From Xanthostigma xanthostigma (lineage: Eukaryota; Arthropoda; Insecta; Raphidioptera; Raphidiidae): a stretch of DNA of 64,000 bases. The notes below the pieces were generated by a model that worked only from the letters and a program-made list of their open reading frames with translations, was not told the DNA's origin and made no database searches. Position numbers and translations under genes: made by a program. Within the stretch, counting starts at the first letter, position 1. Each line of letters opens with the position of its first letter. Location of the stretch: contig OY754469.1 in NCBI GenBank assembly GCA_963575645.1, positions 25,562,001 to 25,626,000 of the forward strand, read 5' to 3'. Below are positions 1 through 12,600 of this stretch, piece after piece.

Positions 1-337
1 TAAGAAAATAAAAAACTGCATATTAACCATTATTTAAACGCAGACAAGCAGTTTTTACATGCTTTACAAAATTAGGTGCAAATGAGTCCTTATAGGCAAA
101 ATTGCTTTATTTCATGAGGGTAAGTCTATTTACACTATAACATTCAGGTTTGGATCATTCTCTCATAAGAAAATGCAAACTGCATATTAACCATTATATT
201 AACGCAGACAAGCAGTTTTTACATGCTTCACGACAATTGCGTGCAAGTGAGTCCTTATAGGCAAAATTGCTTTATTTCATTAAGGTAAATCTATTTACAC
301 TATAACATTCAGGTTTGGATAATTCACTCATAAGAAA

Positions 338-350
338 ATGCAAACTGCAT
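338..350. other. Dyad ATGCA-AAC-TGCAT, monomer positions 8-20
   Basis: Five-base arms ATGCA and TGCAT flank AAC. The dyad is intact in most monomers; occasional copies break one arm (for example ATGCTAACTGCAT or ATGCAAACTGAAT). The coordinates given are those in the class A representative. It overlaps a second possible pairing, AAACTGC (12-18) with GCAGTTT (47-53). Whether it forms a structure or a protein site is unknown. Confidence 0.7.
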
Positions 351-383
351 ATTAACCATTATTTAAACGCAGACAAGCAGTTT
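342..383. other. Long dyad AAACTGC ... GCAGTTT, positions 12-53
   Basis: Seven-base arms AAACTGC and GCAGTTT are separated by 28 bases in the consensus, and the right arm overlaps AAGCA, which can instead pair with TGCTT at 59-63 across a 9-base spacer. Both arms are conserved in nearly all classes while the spacer varies (ATTAACC, ATTATCC, ATTTACTATC). Coordinates are for the class A representative. The conservation is seen; a function is inference. Confidence 0.6.
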
Positions 384-425
384 TTACATGCTTTACGACA
401 ATTAGGTGCAAATAAGTCTTTATAG

Positions 426-435
426 GCAAAATTGC
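426..435. other. Dyad GCAA-AA-TTGC, positions 96-105
   Basis: Four-base arms GCAA and TTGC flank AA in the near-invariant GGCAAAATTGC. Class E copies (GGCAAAAATGC) and some others (GCAAAAGTGC) break it. It sits between the two most variable blocks of the monomer, so its constancy stands out. Coordinates are for the class A representative. Confidence 0.6.
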
Positions 436-495
436 TTTATTTCATGAGGGTAAGTCTATTTACACTATAATATTCAGGTTTGGATCATTCTCTCA

Positions 496-660
496 TAAGA
501 AAATGCAAACTGCATATTTACTATCATTTTCACGCAGACAAGCAGTTTTTACATGCTTCACGACAATTGCGTGCAAATGAGTCCTTATAGGCAAAATTGC
601 TTTATTTTACAAAGGTAAGTCTATTTACACTATAATATTCAGGTTTGGATCATTCTCTCA
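496..660. repeat. Class B monomer (representative)
   Basis: A full 165-bp copy taken as the type of class B. The diagnostic block is CTTCACGACAATTGCGTGC at 61-79, linked in most copies to TTTTACAAAGGTAAG at 111-125, which removes the second CATG site. This copy also has the ATTTACTATCATTTTCACG form at 20-38. Class B carries an extra CpG in GCGTGC. In the first kilobase, B copies alternate with A or C copies (166, 496, 826 are B-like), giving a local 330-bp dimer pattern. Confidence 0.88.
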
Positions 661-825
661 TAAGAAAATGCAAACTGCATATTAACCATTATTTTAACGC
701 ATACAAGCAGTTTTTACATGCTTTATGACAATTAGGGGGAAATGAGTCCTTATAGGCAAAATTGCTTTATTTCATGAAGGTAAGTCTATTTACACTATAA
801 CATTTAGATTTGGATCATTCTCTCA
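661..825. repeat. Class C monomer (representative)
   Basis: A full 165-bp copy taken as the type of class C. It has ACGCATACAAGC near 37, CTTTATGACAATTAGGGG at 61-78 and TTTCATGAAGGTAAG at 111-125. The CpG of class A position 66 is TpG here. This particular copy has five G in the ATTAGGGGG run, a rare variant shared with the copy near 48,857, at the constant 48,123-bp offset described for 1-1,484. Confidence 0.88.
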
Positions 826-1484
826 TAAGAAAATGCAAACTGCATATTAACCATTATTTTAACGCAAACAAGCAGTTTTTACATGCTTCACGACAATTGC
901 GTGCAAATGAGTCCTTATAGGCAAAATTGCTTTATTTTACAAAGGTAAGTCTATTTACACTATAACATTCAGGTTTCGATCATTCTCTCATAAGAAAATG
1001 CAAACTGAATATTAACCATTATTTAAACGCAGACAAGCAGTTTTTACATGCTTTACAAAATTAGGTGCAAATGAGTCCTTATAGGCAAAATTGCTTTATT
1101 TCATGAGGGTAAGTCTATTTACACTATAACATTTAGGTTTGGATCATTCTCTCATAAGAAAATGCAAACTGCATATTAACCATTATTTAAACGCAGACAA
1201 GCAGTTTTTACATGCTTTACGACAATAAGTAGCAAATGAGTCTTTATAGGTAAAATTGCTTTATTTCATGAGGGTAAGTCTATTTACACTATAACATTCA
1301 GGTTTGGATCATTCTTTCATAAGAAAATGCAAACTGCATATTAACCATTATTTTAACGCAGACAAGCAGTTTTTACATGCTTTATGACAATTAGGTGCAA
1401 ATGAGTCTTTATAGGCAAAATTGCTTTATTTCATGAAGGTAAGTCTATTTACACTATAACATTCAGGTTTGGATCATTTTCTCA

Positions 1485-1649
1485 TTAGAAAATGCAAACT
1501 GCATATTATCCATTATTTTAACGCAGACAAGCAGTTTTTACATGCTTTACGACAATTAGGTGCAAATAAGTCCTTATAGGCAAAATTGCTTTATTTTACA
1601 AAGGTAAGTTTACTTAAACTATAACATTCAGGTTTAGATCATTCTCTCA
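1485..1649. repeat. Class D monomer (representative)
   Basis: A 165-bp copy taken as the type of class D. It begins TTAG instead of TAAG, has GCATATTATCCATTATTTT at 17-35, ATTAGGTGCAAATAAGTCC at 71-89, and the linked end TTTTACAAAGGTAAGTTTAC with ACTTAAACTATAAC in place of TCTATTTACACTATAAC. The following copies have GGTTTAGATC, which keeps the GATC. Class D recurs across the window, usually once or twice per higher-order unit, often after a copy with GGTATAAC(A/T)ATTT. Confidence 0.85.
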
Positions 1650-4600
1650 TAAGAAAATGCAAACTGCATATTAACTATTATTTTAACGCATACAAGCAGT
1701 TTTTACATGCTTTATGACAATTAGGTGCTAATGAGTCTTTATAGGCAAAATTGCTTTATTTCATGAGGGTAAGTCTATTTACACTATAACATTCAGGTTT
1801 GGATCATTCTCTCATAAGAAAATGCTAACTGCATATTAACCATTATTTTAACGCAGACAAACAGTTTTTTGTACTTCACGATAATTGCGTGCAAATGAGT
1901 CCTTATAGGCAAAATTGCCTTATTTTACAAAGGTAAGTCTATTTTCACTATAACATTCAGGTTTGGATCATTCTCTCATAAGAAAATGCAAACTGCATAT
2001 TAACCATTATTTAAACGCAGACAAGCAGTTTTTACATGCTTCACGACAATTGCGAGCAAATGAGTCCTTATATGCAAAATTGCTTTATTTTACAAAGTAG
2101 TCTATTTACACTTTAATATTCAGGTTTGGATTATTCTCTCATAAGCAAATGCAAACTGCATATTAACTATTATTTAAACGCAGACAAGCAGTTTTTACAT
2201 GCTTTACGACAATTAGGTGCAAATGAGTCCTTATAGGCAAAATTGCTTTATTTCATGAGGGTAAGTCTATTTACACTATAACATTTAGGTTTGGATCATT
2301 CTCTCATAAGAAAATGCAAACTGCATATTAACCATTATTTAAACGCAGACAAGCAGTTTTTACATGCTTCACGACAATTGCGAGCAAATGAGTCCTTATA
2401 TGCAAAATTGCTTTATTTTACAAAGTAGTCTATTTACACTATGATATTCAGGTTTGGATTATTCTCTCATAAGCAAATGCAAACTGCATATTAACTATTA
2501 TTTAAACGCAGACAAGCAGTTTTTACATGCTTTACGACAATTAGGTGCAAATGAGTCCTTATAGGCAAAATTGCTTTATTTCATGAGGGTTAGTCTATTT
2601 ACACTATAACATTTAGGTTTGGATCATTCTCTCATAAGAAAATGCAAACTGCATATTATCCATTATTTTAACGCAGACAAGCAGTTTTTACATGCTTTAC
2701 GACAATTAGGTGCAAATAAGTCCTTATAGGCAAAATTGCTTAATTTTACAAAGGTAGTTTACTTAAACTATAACATTCAGGTTTAGATCATTCTCTCATA
2801 AGAAAATGCAAACTGCATATTAACTATTATTTTAACGCATACAAGCAGTTTTTACATGCTTTATGACAATTAGGTGCAAATGAGTCTTTATAGGCAAAAT
2901 TGCTTTATTTCATGAGGGTAAGTCTATTTACACTATAACATTCAGGTTTGGATCATTCTCTCATAAGAAAATGCAAACTGCATATTTACTATCATTTTAA
3001 CGCATACAAGCAGTTTTTACATGCTTTATGACAATTATGTGCAAATGAGTCTTTATAGGCAAAATTGCTTTATTTCATGAGGGTAAGTCTATTTACACTA
3101 TAACATTCAGGTTTGGATCATTCTTTCATAAGAAAATGCAAACTGCATATTAACCATTATTTTAACGCAGACAAGCAGTTTTTACATGCTTCACGACAAT
3201 TGCGTGCAAATGAGTCCTTATAGGCAAAATTGCTTTTTTTTACAAAGGTAAGTCTATTTTTACTATAACATTCAGGTTTAGATCATTCTCTCATAAGAAA
3301 ATGCAAACTGCATATTAACCATTATTTTAACGCATACAAGCAGTTTTTACATGCTTTATGACAACTAGGGGCGAATGAGTCCTTATAGGCAAAATTGCTT
3401 TATTTCATGAAGGTAAGTCTATTTACACTATAACATTTAGGTTTGGATCATTCTCTCATAAGAAAATGCAAACTGCATATTAACCATTATTTTAACGCAA
3501 ACAAGCAGTTTTTACATGCTTCACGACAATTGCGTGCAAATGAGTCCTTATAGGCAAAATTGCTTTATTTTACAAAGTAAAGTCTATTTACACTATAACA
3601 TTCAGGTTTGGATCATTCTCTCATAAGAAAATGCAAACTGCATATTAACCATTATTTTAACGCAAACAAACAGTTTTTACATGCTTCACGACAATTGCGT
3701 GCAAATGAGTCCTTATAGGCAAAATTGCTTTATTTCATGAGGGTAAGTCTATTTACACTATAACATTCAGGTTTGGATCATTCTCTCATAAGAAAATGCT
3801 AACTGCATATTTACTATCATTTTAACGCATACAAGCAGTTTTTACATGCTTTATGACAATTAGGTGCAAATGAGTCTTTATAGGCAAAATTGCTTTATTT
3901 CATGAGGGTAAGTCTATTTACACTATAACATTCAGGTTTGGATCATTCTTTCATAAGGAAATGCAAACTGCATATTAACCATTATTTTAACGCAGACAAG
4001 CAGTTTTTACATGCTTCACGACAATTGCGTGCAAATGAGTCCTTATAGGCAAAATTGCCTTATTTTACAAAGGAAAGTCTATTTTCACTATAACATTCAG
4101 GTTTGGATCATTCTCTCATAAGAAAATGCAAACTGCATATTAACCATTATTTAAACGCAGACAAGCAGTTTTTACATGCTTCACGACAATTGCGAGCAAA
4201 TGAGTCCTTATATGCAAAATCGCTTTATTTTACAAAGTAGTCTATTTACACTATAATATTCAGGTTTTGATTATTCTCTCATAAGCAAATGCAAACTGCA
4301 TATTAACTATTATTTAAACGCAGACAAGCAGTTTTTACATGCTTTATGACAATTAGAAGCAAATGAGTCTTTATAGACAAAATTGCTTTATTTCATGAGG
4401 GTTAGTCTATTTACACTATAACATTTAGGTTTGGATCATTCTCTCATAAGAAAATGCAAACTGCAAATTAACCATTATTTTAACGCTGACAAGCAGTTTT
4501 TACATGCTTTATGACAATTAGGGGCAAATAAGTCCTTATAGGCAAAAATGCTTTATTTCATGAGGGTTAGTCTATTTACACTATAACATTTAGGTTTGGA

Positions 4601-5067
4601 TCATTCTCTCATAAAAAAATGCAAACTGCATATTAACCATTATTTTAACGCCGACAAGTAGTTTTTACATGCTTTATGACAATTAGGGGCAAATGAGTTC
4701 TTATAGGCAAAATTGCTTTATTTCATGAAGGTTTACCTATTTACACTATAACATTCAGGTTTGGATCATTCTCTCATAAGAAAATGTAAACTGCATATTA
4801 TCCATTATTTTAACACAGACAAGCAGTTTTTACATGCTTTACGACAATTAGGTGCAAATAAGTCCTTATAGGCAAATTGCTTTATTTTACAAAGGTAAGT
4901 TTACTTAAACTATAACATTCAGGTTTAGATCATTCTCTCATAAGAAAATGCAAACTGCATATTAACTATTATTTTAACGCATACAAGCAGTTTTTACATG
5001 CTTTATGACAATTAGGTGCAAATGAGTCTTTATAGGCAAAATTGCTTTATTTCATGAGGGTAAGTCT
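1485..5067. repeat. Irregular satellite segment
   Basis: About 22 monomers of classes A to D in no single repeating order. A two-monomer unit is repeated near 2.05-2.4 kb: the TGCGAGCAAATG signature lies at 2,051 and 2,379, 328 bp apart. It returns near 4.19 kb and 10.79 kb. The stretch with CCTTATTTTACAAAGGAAAG (about 4,058) recurs near 10,660 at a 6,602-bp offset (40 monomers), so roughly 3.95-4.4 kb is paralogous to 10.55-11.0 kb. No non-satellite sequence was seen. Confidence 0.8.
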
Positions 5068-7380
5068 ATTTACACTATAACATTCAGGTTTGGATCATTC
5101 TCTCATAAGAAAATGCAAACTGCATATTTACTATCATTTTAACGCATACAAGCAGTTTTTACATGCTTTACGACAATTAGGTGCAAATAAGTCCTTATAG
5201 GCAAAATTGCTTTATTTTACAAAGGTAAGTTTACTTAAACTATAACATTTTGGTGTAGATCATTCTCTCATAAGAAAATGCAAACTGCATAAATTAACTA
5301 TTATTTTAACGCATACAAGCAGATTTTACATGCTTTATGACAATTAGGTGCAAATGAGTCTTTATAGGCAAAATTGCTTTATTTCATGAGGGTAAGTCAA
5401 TTTACACTATAACATTCAGGTTTGGATCAATCTTTCATAAAAAAATGCAAACTGCATATTAACCATTATTTTAACGCAGACAAGCAGTTTTTACATGCTA
5501 CACGACAATTGCGTGCAAATGAGTCCTTATAGGCAAAATTGCTTTATTTTACAAAAGTAAGTCTATTTTTACTATAACATTCAGGTTTGGATCATTCTCT
5601 CATAAGAAAATGCAAACTGCATATTAACCATTATTTTAACGCATACAAGCAGTTTTTACATGCTTTATGACAATTAGGGTCAAATGAGTCCTTATAGGCA
5701 AAATTGCTTTATTTCATGAAGGTAAGTCTATTTACACTATACCATTCAATTTTGGATCATTCTCTCATAAGAAAATGCAAACTGCAAATTAACCATTATT
5801 TTAACGCTGACAAGCAGTTTTTACATGCTTTATGACAATTAGAAGCAAATGAGTCTTTATAGACAAAATTGCTTTATTTCATGAAGGTAAGTCTATTTAC
5901 ACTATAACAATCAGGTTTGGATCATTCTCTCATAAGAAAATGCAAACTGAATATTAACCATTATTTTAACGCTGACAAGCAGTTTTTACATGCTTTACGA
6001 CAATTAGGTGCAAATGAGTCCTTATAGGCAAAAGTGCTTTATTTCATGAGGGTAAGTCAATTTACACTATAACATTCAGGTTTGGATCATTCTCTCATAA
6101 GAAAATGCAAACTGCATATTTACTATCATTTTAACGCATACAAGCAGTTTTTACATACTTTATGACAATTAGGTGCAAATGAGTCTTTATAGGCTAAATT
6201 GCTTTATTTCATGAGGGTAAGTCTATTTACACTATAACATTCAGGTTTGGATCATTCTTTCATAAGGAAATGCAAACTGCATATTAACCATTATTTTAAC
6301 GCAGACAAGCAGTTTTTACATGCTTCACGACAATTGCGTGCAAATGAGTCCTTATAGGCAAAATTGCTTTATTTTACAAAGGTAAGTGTATTTTCACTAT
6401 AACATTCAGGTTTGGATCATTCTCTCATAAGAAAATGCAAACTGCATATTATACATTATTTTAACGCAAACAAACAGTTTTTACATGCTTCACGACAATT
6501 GCGTGCAAATGAGTCCTTATAGGCAAAATTGCTTTATTTCATGAGGGTAAGTCTATTTACACTATAACATTCAGGTTTGGATCATTCTCTCATAAGAAAA
6601 TGCTAACTGCATATTTTTCTATCATTTTAACGCATACAAGCAGTTTTTACATGCTTTATGACAATTAGGTGCAAATGAGTCTTTATAGGCAAAATTGCTT
6701 TATTTCATGAGGGTAAGTCTATTTACACTATAACATTCAGGTTTGGATCATTCTTTCATAAGGAAATGCAAACTGCATATTAACCATTATTTTAACGCAG
6801 ACAAGCAGTTTTTACATGCTACACGACAATTGCGTGCAAATGAGTCCTTATAGGCAAAATTGCTTTATTTTACAAAAGTAAGTCTATTTTTACTATAACA
6901 TTCAGGTTTGGATCATTCTCTCATAAGAAAATGCAAACTGCATATTAACCATTATTTTAACGCATACAAGCAGTTTTTACATGCTTTATGACAATTAGGG
7001 TCAAATGAGTCCTTATAGGCAAAATTGCTTTATTTCATGAAGGTAAGTCTATTTACACTATACCATTCAATTTTGGATCATTCTCTCATAAGAAAATGCA
7101 AACTGCAAATTAACCATTATTTTAACGCTGACAAGCAGTTTTTACATGCTTTATGACAATTAGAAGCAAATGAGTCTTTATAGACAAAATTGCTTTATTT
7201 CATGAAGGTAAGTCTATTTACACTATAACAATCAGGTTTGGATCATTCTCTCATAAGAAAATGCAAACTGAATATTAACCATTATTTTAACGCTGACAAG
7301 CAGTTTTTACATGCTTTACGACAATTAGGTGCAAATGAGTCCTTATAGGCAAAAGTGCTTTATTTCATGAGGGTAAGTCA
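5068..7380. repeat. 14-monomer higher-order unit, copy 1 (2,313 bp)
   Basis: This segment and the next are adjacent direct copies with an exact 2,313-bp offset. Shared rare variants include ACATTTTGGTGTAGATC (TGGTGTAGAT at 5,251 and 7,564), GCATAAATTAACTATT, AGCAGATTTTACATGC, CAATCTTTCATAAAAAAATG and TACCATTCAATTTTGG. The left edge is set by AAGTCT versus AAGTCA at 5,067/7,380. Inside the unit a sub-block of about four monomers, marked by ACCATTCAAT at 5,741 and 7,062, occurs twice, eight monomers apart, so the unit itself contains an older duplication. The two copies differ by a few substitutions and compensating 1-bp indels. Confidence 0.92.
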
Positions 7381-9693
7381 ATTTACACTATAACATTCAG
7401 GTTTGGATCATTCTCTCATAAGAAAATGCAAACTGCATATTTACTATCATTTTAACGCATACAAGCAGTTTTTACATGCTTTACGACAATTAGGTGCAAA
7501 TAAGTCCTTATAGGCAAAATTGCTTTATTTTACAAAGGTAAGTTTACTTAAACTATAACATTTTGGTGTAGATCATTCTCTCATAAGAAAATGCAAACTG
7601 CATAAATTAACTATTATTTTAACGCATACAAGCAGATTTTACATGCTTTATGACAATTAGGTGCAAATGAGTCTTTATAGGCAAAATTGCTTTATTTCAT
7701 GAGGGTAAGTCAATTTACACTATAACATTCAGGTTTGGATCAATCTTTCATAAAAAAATGCAAACTGCATATTAACCATTATTTTAACGCAGACAAGCAG
7801 TTTTTACATGCTACACGACAATTGCGTGCAAATGAGTCCTTATAGGCAAAATTGCTTTATTTTACAAAAGTAAGTCTATTTTTACTATAACATTCAGGTT
7901 TGGATCATTCTCTCATAAGAAAATGCAAACTGCATATTAACCATTATTTTAACGCATACAAGCAGTTTTTACATGCTTTATGACAATTAGGGTCAAATGA
8001 GTCCTTATAGGCAAAATTGCTTTATTTCATGAAGGTAAGTCTATTTACACTATACCATTCAATTTTGGATCATTCTCTCATAAGAAAATGCAAACTGCAA
8101 ATTAACCATTATTTTAACGCTGACAAGCAGTTTTTACATGCTTTATGACAATTAGAAGCAAATGAGTCTTTATAGACAAAATTGCTTTATTTCATGAAGG
8201 TAAGTCTATTTACACTATAACAATCAGGTTTGGATCATTCTCTCATAAGAAAATGCAAACTGAATATTAACCATTATTTTAACGCTGACAAGCAGTTTTT
8301 ACATGCTTTACGACAATTAGGTGCAAATGAGTCCTTATAGGCAAAAGTGCTTTATTTCATGAGGGTAAGTCAATTTACACTATAACATTCAGGTTTGGAT
8401 CATTCTCTCATAAGAAAATGCAAACTGCATATTTACTATCATTTTAACGCATACAAGCAGTTTTTACATACTTTATGACAATTAGGTGCAAATGAGTCTT
8501 TATAGGCTAAATTGCTTTATTTCATGAGGGTAAGTCTATTTACACTATAACATTCAGGTTTGGATCATTCTTTCATAAGGAAATGCAAACTGCATATTAA
8601 CCATTATTTTAACGCAGACAAGCAGTTTTTACATGCTTCACGACAATTGCGTGCAAATGAGTCCTTATAGGCAAAATTGCTTTATTTTACAAAGGTAAGT
8701 CTATTTTCACTATAACATTCAGGTTTGGATCATTCTCTCATAAGAAAATGCAAACTGCATATTATACATTATTTTAACGCAAACAAACAGTTTTTTACAT
8801 GCTTCACGACAATTGCGTGCAAATGAGTCCTTATAGGCAAAATTGCTTTATTTCATGAGGGTAAGTCTATTTACACTATAACATTCAGGTTTGGATCATT
8901 CTCTCATAAGAAAATGCTAACTGCATATTTACTATCATTTTAACGCATACAAGCAGTTTTTACATGCTTTATGACAATTAGGTGCAAATGAGTCTTTATA
9001 GGCAAAATTGCTTTATTTCATGAGGGTAAGTCTATTTACACTATAACATTCAGGTTTGGATCATTCTTTCATAAGGAAATGCAAACTGCATATTAACCAT
9101 TATTTTAACGCAGACAAGCAGTTTTTACATGCTACACGACAATTGCGTGCAAATGAGTCCTTATAGGCAAAATTGCTTTATTTTACAAAAGTAAGTCTAT
9201 TTTTACTATAACATTCAGGTTTGGATCATTCTCTCATAAGAAAATGCAAACTGCATATTAACCATTATTTTAACGCATACAAGCAGTTTTTACATGCTTT
9301 ATGACAATTAGGGTCAAATGAGTCCTTATAGGCAAAATTGCTTTATTTCATGAAGGTAAGTCTATTTACACTATACCATTCAATTTTGGATCATTCTCTC
9401 ATAAGAAAATGCAAACTGCAAATTAACCATTATTTTAACGCTGACAAGCAGTTTTTACATGCTTTATGACAATTAGAAGCAAATGAGTCTTTATAGACAA
9501 AATTGCTTTATTTCATGAAGGTAAGTCTATTTACACTATAACAATCAGGTTTGGATCATTCTCTCATAAGAAAATGCAAACTGAATATTAACCATTATTT
9601 TAACGCTGACAAGCAGTTTTTACATGCTTTACGACAATTAGGTGCAAATGAGTCCTTATAGGCAAAAGTGCTTTATTTCATGAGGGTAAGTCA
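7381..9693. repeat. 14-monomer higher-order unit, copy 2 (2,313 bp)
   Basis: Second tandem copy of the unit at 5,068-7,380. ACCATTCAAT recurs at 8,054 and 9,375, giving the spacing pattern 8, 6, 8 monomers across both copies. The right edge is AAGTCA at 9,693; just beyond, the array passes to a class B-like start and the divergent class G monomer. Related single blocks carrying ACCATTCA(A/G)T TTTGG also lie near 12.0, 13.0, 45.6 and 56.0 kb. Confidence 0.92.
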
Positions 9694-12600
9694 ATTTACA
9701 CTATAACATTCAGGTTTGGATCATTCTCTCATAAGAAAATGCAAACTGCATATTTACTATCATTTTCACGCAGACAAGCAGTTTTCACATGTTTTACGAC
9801 AATTAGGTGGAAATAAGTCCTTAAAGGCAAAATTGTTTTATTTCACAAAGGTAAGTCTACGTTCACTATAACATTCAGGTTTGGATAATTCTCTCATAAG
9901 AAATTGCAAATTGCATATTAACCTTTATTTTAACGCAGACAAGCAGTTTTTACATGCTTCACGACAATTGCGTGCAAAAGAGTCCTTATAGGCAAAATTG
10001 CTTTATTTTACAAAGGTAAGTCTATTTACACTATAACATTCAGGTTTGGATCATTCTCTCATAAGAAAATGCAAACTGCATATTAACAATTATTTTAACG
10101 CATACAAGCAGTTTTTAAATGCTTTATGACAATTAGGGGAAATGAGTCCTTATAGGCAAAATTGCTTTATTTCATGAAGGTAAGTCTATTTACACTATGA
10201 CATTCAGGTTTGGATCTTTCTCTCATAAGAAAATGCAAACTGCATATTAACCATTATTTTAACGCAGACAAGCAGTTTTTACATGCTTCACGACAATTGC
10301 GTGCAAGTGAGTCCTTATAGGCAAAATTGCTTTATTTTACAAAGGTAAGTCTATTTACACTATAACATTCAGGTTTGGATCATTCTCTCATAAGAAAATG
10401 CAAACTGCATATTAACCATTATTTTAACGCAGACAAGCAGTTTTTACATGCTTCACGACAATTGCGTGCAAGTGAGTCCTTATAGGCAAAATTGCTTTAT
10501 TTTACAAAGGTAAGTCTATTTACACTATAACATTCAGGTTTGGATCATTCTTTCATAAGGAAATGCAAACTGCATATTAACCATTATTTTAACGCAGACA
10601 AGCAGTTTTTACATGCTTCACGACAATTGCGTGCAAATGAGTCCTTATAGGCAAAATTGCCTTATTTTACAAAGGAAAGTCTATTTTCACTATAACATTC
10701 AGGTTTGGATCATTCTCTCATAAGAAAATGCAAACTGCATATTAACCATTATTTAAACGCAGACAAGCAGTTTTTACATGCTTCACGACAATTGCGAGCA
10801 AATGAGTCCTTATATGCAAAATCGCTTTATTTTACAAAGTAGTCTATTTACACTATAATATTCAGGTTTTGATTATTCTCTCATAAGCAAATGCAAACTG
10901 CATATTAACTATTATTTAAACGCAGACAAGCAGTTTTTACATGCTTTATGACAATTAGAAGCAAATGAGTCTTTATAGACAAAATTGCTTTATTTCATGA
11001 GGGTTAGTCTATTTACACTATAACATTTAGGTTTGGATCATTCTCTCATAAGAAAATGCAAACTGCATATTAACCATTATTTTAACGCAGACAAGCAGTT
11101 TTTACATGCTTCACGACAATTGCGTGCAAGTGAGTCCTTATAGGCAAAATTGCTTTATTTCAAGAGGGTTAGTCTATTTACACTATAACATTTAGGTTTG
11201 GATCATTCTCTCATAAGAAAATGCAAACTGCATATTAACCATTATTTTAACGCAGACAAGCAGTTTTTACATGCTTTATGACAATTAGGGGCAAATGAGT
11301 CCTTATAGGCAAAATTGCTTTATTTCATGAAGGTTTACACTATAACATTCAGGTTTGGATCATTCACTCATAAGAAAATGTAAACTGCATATTATCCATT
11401 ATTTTAACGCAGACAAGCAGTTTTTACATGCTTTACGACAATTAGGTGCAAATAAGTCCTTATGGGCAAAATTGCTTTATTTTACAAAGGTAAGTTTACT
11501 TAAACTATAACATTCAGGTTTAGATCATTCTCTCATAAGAAAATGCAAACTGCATATTAACTATTATTTTAACGCATACAAACAGTTTTTACATGCTTTA
11601 TGACAATTAGGTGCAAATGAGTCTTTATAGGCAAAATTGCTTTATTTCATGAGGGTAAGTCTATTTACACTATAACATTCAGGTTTGGATCAATCTTTCA
11701 TAAGAAAATGCAAACTGCATATTAACCATTATTTTAACGCAGACAAGCAGTTTTTACATGCTACACGACAATTGCGTGCAAATGAGTCCTTATAGGCAAA
11801 ATTGCTTTATTTTACAAAAGTAAGTCTATTTTTACTATAACATTCAGGTTTGGATCATTCTCTCATAAGAAAATGCAAACTGCATATTAACCATTATTTT
11901 AACGCATACAAGCAGTTTTTACATGCTTTATGACAATTAGGGTCAAATGAGTCCTTATAGGCAAAATTGCTTTATTTCATGAAGGTGAGTCAATTTACAC
12001 TATACCATTCAGTTTTGGATCATTCTCTCATAAGAAAATGCAAACTGCAAATTAACCATTATTTTAACGCTGACAAGCAGTTTTTACATGCTTTATGACA
12101 ATTAGAAGCTAATGAGTCTTTATAGACAAAATTGCTTTATTTCATGAAGGTAAGTCTATTTACACTATAACAATCAGGTTTGGATCATTCTCTCATAAGA
12201 AAATGCAAACTGAATATTAACCATTATTTTAACGCTGACAAGCAGTTTTTACATGCTTTACGACAATTAGGTGCAAATGAGTCCTTATAGGCAAAAGTGC
12301 TTTATTTCATGAGGGTAAGTCTATTTACACTATAACATTCAGGTTTGGATCATTCTCTCATAAGAAAATGCAAACTGCATATTAACCATTATTTTAACGC
12401 ATACAAGCAGTTTTTAAATGCTTTATGACAATTAGGGGAAATGAGTCCTTATAGGCAAAATTGCTTTATTTCATGAAGGTAAGTCTATTTACACTATGAC
12501 ATTCAGGTTTGGATCTTTCTCTCATAAGAAAATGCAAACGGCATATTAACCATTATTTAAACGCAGACAAGCAGTTTTTACATGCTTTACGACAATTAGG

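Larger units (their letters stand above)
331..495. repeat. Class A monomer (representative)
   Basis: A full 165-bp copy taken as the type of class A. It has TATTTAAACGCAGAC near position 30, CTTTACGACAATTAGGTGC at 61-79 and TTTCATGAGGGTAAG at 111-125. It keeps both CpG sites (positions 38 and 66), both CATG sites (57 and 113) and the GATC at 153. Class A is one of the commonest kinds throughout the window. The phase is arbitrary because the array is continuous; TAAG was chosen as the start since it is nearly invariant. Confidence 0.9.
1..1484. repeat. Mixed A/B/C segment, paralogue of 48,124-49,560
   Basis: About nine monomers in the order short-A, B, A, B, C, B, short-A, A and A/C-like. The rare markers, the AGGGGGAAATG run at 734 and GACAATAAGTAGC at 1,221, recur at 48,857 and 49,344, a constant offset of 48,123 bp. 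The GACAATAAGTAGC part also recurs at 16,863. Two copies (ACAAAATT at about 64 and 1,053) have a small deletion in the CGACAATT region. No gene-like content is present. The first monomer is slightly aberrant (TAAGAAAATAAAAAACTGC). Confidence 0.85.

Noticed and set aside
129-140. TATA-like ACTATAAC in every monomer as a promoter
   Set aside because: The base composition is AT-rich and the motif is part of an invariant repeat; nothing else suggests initiation of transcription. Satellite transcription cannot be judged from sequence.
1-1500. Simple 330-bp dimer as the basic unit of the whole array
   Set aside because: Alternation of class B with other classes holds only locally, mainly in the first kilobase; elsewhere runs of the same class and other orders are common.
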